From: Candidatus Hodarchaeota archaeon
Lineage (GTDB): Archaea > Asgardarchaeota > Heimdallarchaeia > Hodarchaeales > YT1-039
DNA length: 5,201 nucleotides
Assembly (NCBI GenBank): GCA_016840025.1
Contig: JAEOTF010000100.1
Span: 1 to 5,201, forward strand
Direction: 5' to 3'
A model generated the notes under the pieces. The model saw only the letters and a program-made list of their open reading frames with translations, was not told the origin of the DNA and searched no databases. Position 1 is the first letter of the stretch, and the number at the start of each line of letters is the position of its first letter. The translations under genes were made by a program, and so were the position numbers. Below, in pieces: positions 5,074 through 5,201 of this stretch.

Positions 5074-5093
5074 GAATCCTTCCGGCCCCACCA
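5074..5093 (+). other. Truncated tRNA gene 3' end, candidate att site of an integrated element
   Basis: The stretch reads as GAAT (tRNA positions 57-60, end of the T loop), CCTTC (61-65, T stem), CGGCCCC (66-72, acceptor strand), A (discriminator) and CCA. The three preceding bases do not match the T-loop consensus TTC, and nothing to the left can form the rest of a tRNA, so only the last 20 nt of the gene are present. The parent tRNA should begin GGGGCCG. Its G+C-rich composition stands out from the A+T-rich flanks. Integrases of archaeal viruses and plasmids commonly use tRNA 3' ends and leave such a partial copy at one end. With this orientation, an element inserted in the tRNA gene would lie to the left. 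The tRNA identity cannot be fixed from this fragment. Confidence 0.6.
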
Positions 5094-5113
5094 ATTTTAG
5101 AGAGCATAAATAG

Positions 5114-5201
5114 GCTTCTTATGAAAACTACGAGATCAAGCTAGACCAATATATTAAGAATAACCCAAATGTAGCGCGTTTCTTAGCTAATAGAATTAAG
5201 A
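5114..5201 (+). pseudogene. Open reading frame fragment beyond the att core, possibly a broken gene start
   Basis: This frame is open from after a TAG at 5111 to the window edge and translates to a plausible protein segment (YENYEIKLDQYIKN followed by NPNVARFLANRIK). There is no ATG, GTG or TTG in frame. Going upstream past the TAG, the same frame is open through the tRNA-like core (NPSGPTNFREHK) back to a TGA near 5060. A single stop therefore separates a helix-rich segment from the att core. It may be a decayed or partitioned gene such as an integrase, the internal part of a gene cut by rearrangement, or chance. Only 29 codons are visible, so the identity is open. Confidence 0.3.

Overview
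The window looks archaeal, most likely from the Nitrososphaerota (Thaumarchaeota), although the exact lineage cannot be fixed from 5.2 kb. The evidence is A+T-rich DNA, TATA-box-like elements about 25 nt ahead of probable leaderless or short-leader starts, GGTGA/GAGGAGG ribosome binding sites, T-tract terminators, and a small winged-helix protein of a type common in these archaea. There are no rRNA genes, CRISPR arrays, transposases or complete tRNA genes.

Layout. Positions 1-137 (minus) hold the first 45 codons of an Mrr-like nuclease that runs off the left edge; it is too short in the window to appear as a normal ORF. It is divergent from a 104-aa winged-helix protein (267-581, plus). That gene meets a 269-aa protein with two membrane helices and an Mrr-like domain head-on (578-1387, minus); their stop codons share one TTAA. 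A divergent promoter region (1388-1571) then leads to a 64-aa small ORF (1572-1766) that overlaps a 380-aa DUF2130-like nuclease (best start GTG 1751, not the upstream TTG). After a T-rich terminator comes a 99-aa ferredoxin-like-fold protein (DUF3303-like; best start 3060) with its own TATA box and hairpin/T-tract terminator. A 529-aa protein with winged-helix-like N-terminal domains and an Mrr/Hjc-like nuclease domain (3422-5011, minus) fills most of the rest.

At the right edge, positions 5074-5093 are a G+C-rich 20-mer that reads as the 3' end of a tRNA gene (end of T loop, T stem, acceptor strand, A, CCA) with no tRNA body to its left. This is what the att site of an element integrated into a tRNA gene looks like. 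By geometry the genes on the left would be the inserted element and the right-hand side would be chromosome or a second element. An open frame just beyond it (5114-5201), with a single stop between it and the att core, may be the broken start of another gene.

Taken together this looks like accessory, mobile-element-type DNA. It carries four different proteins with PD-(D/E)XK nuclease signatures within 5 kb, one of them apparently membrane-anchored and with alanine in place of the usual catalytic glutamate. A role in defence, or in the element's own DNA processing, is inference; no methyltransferase, helicase or known defence partner is visible.
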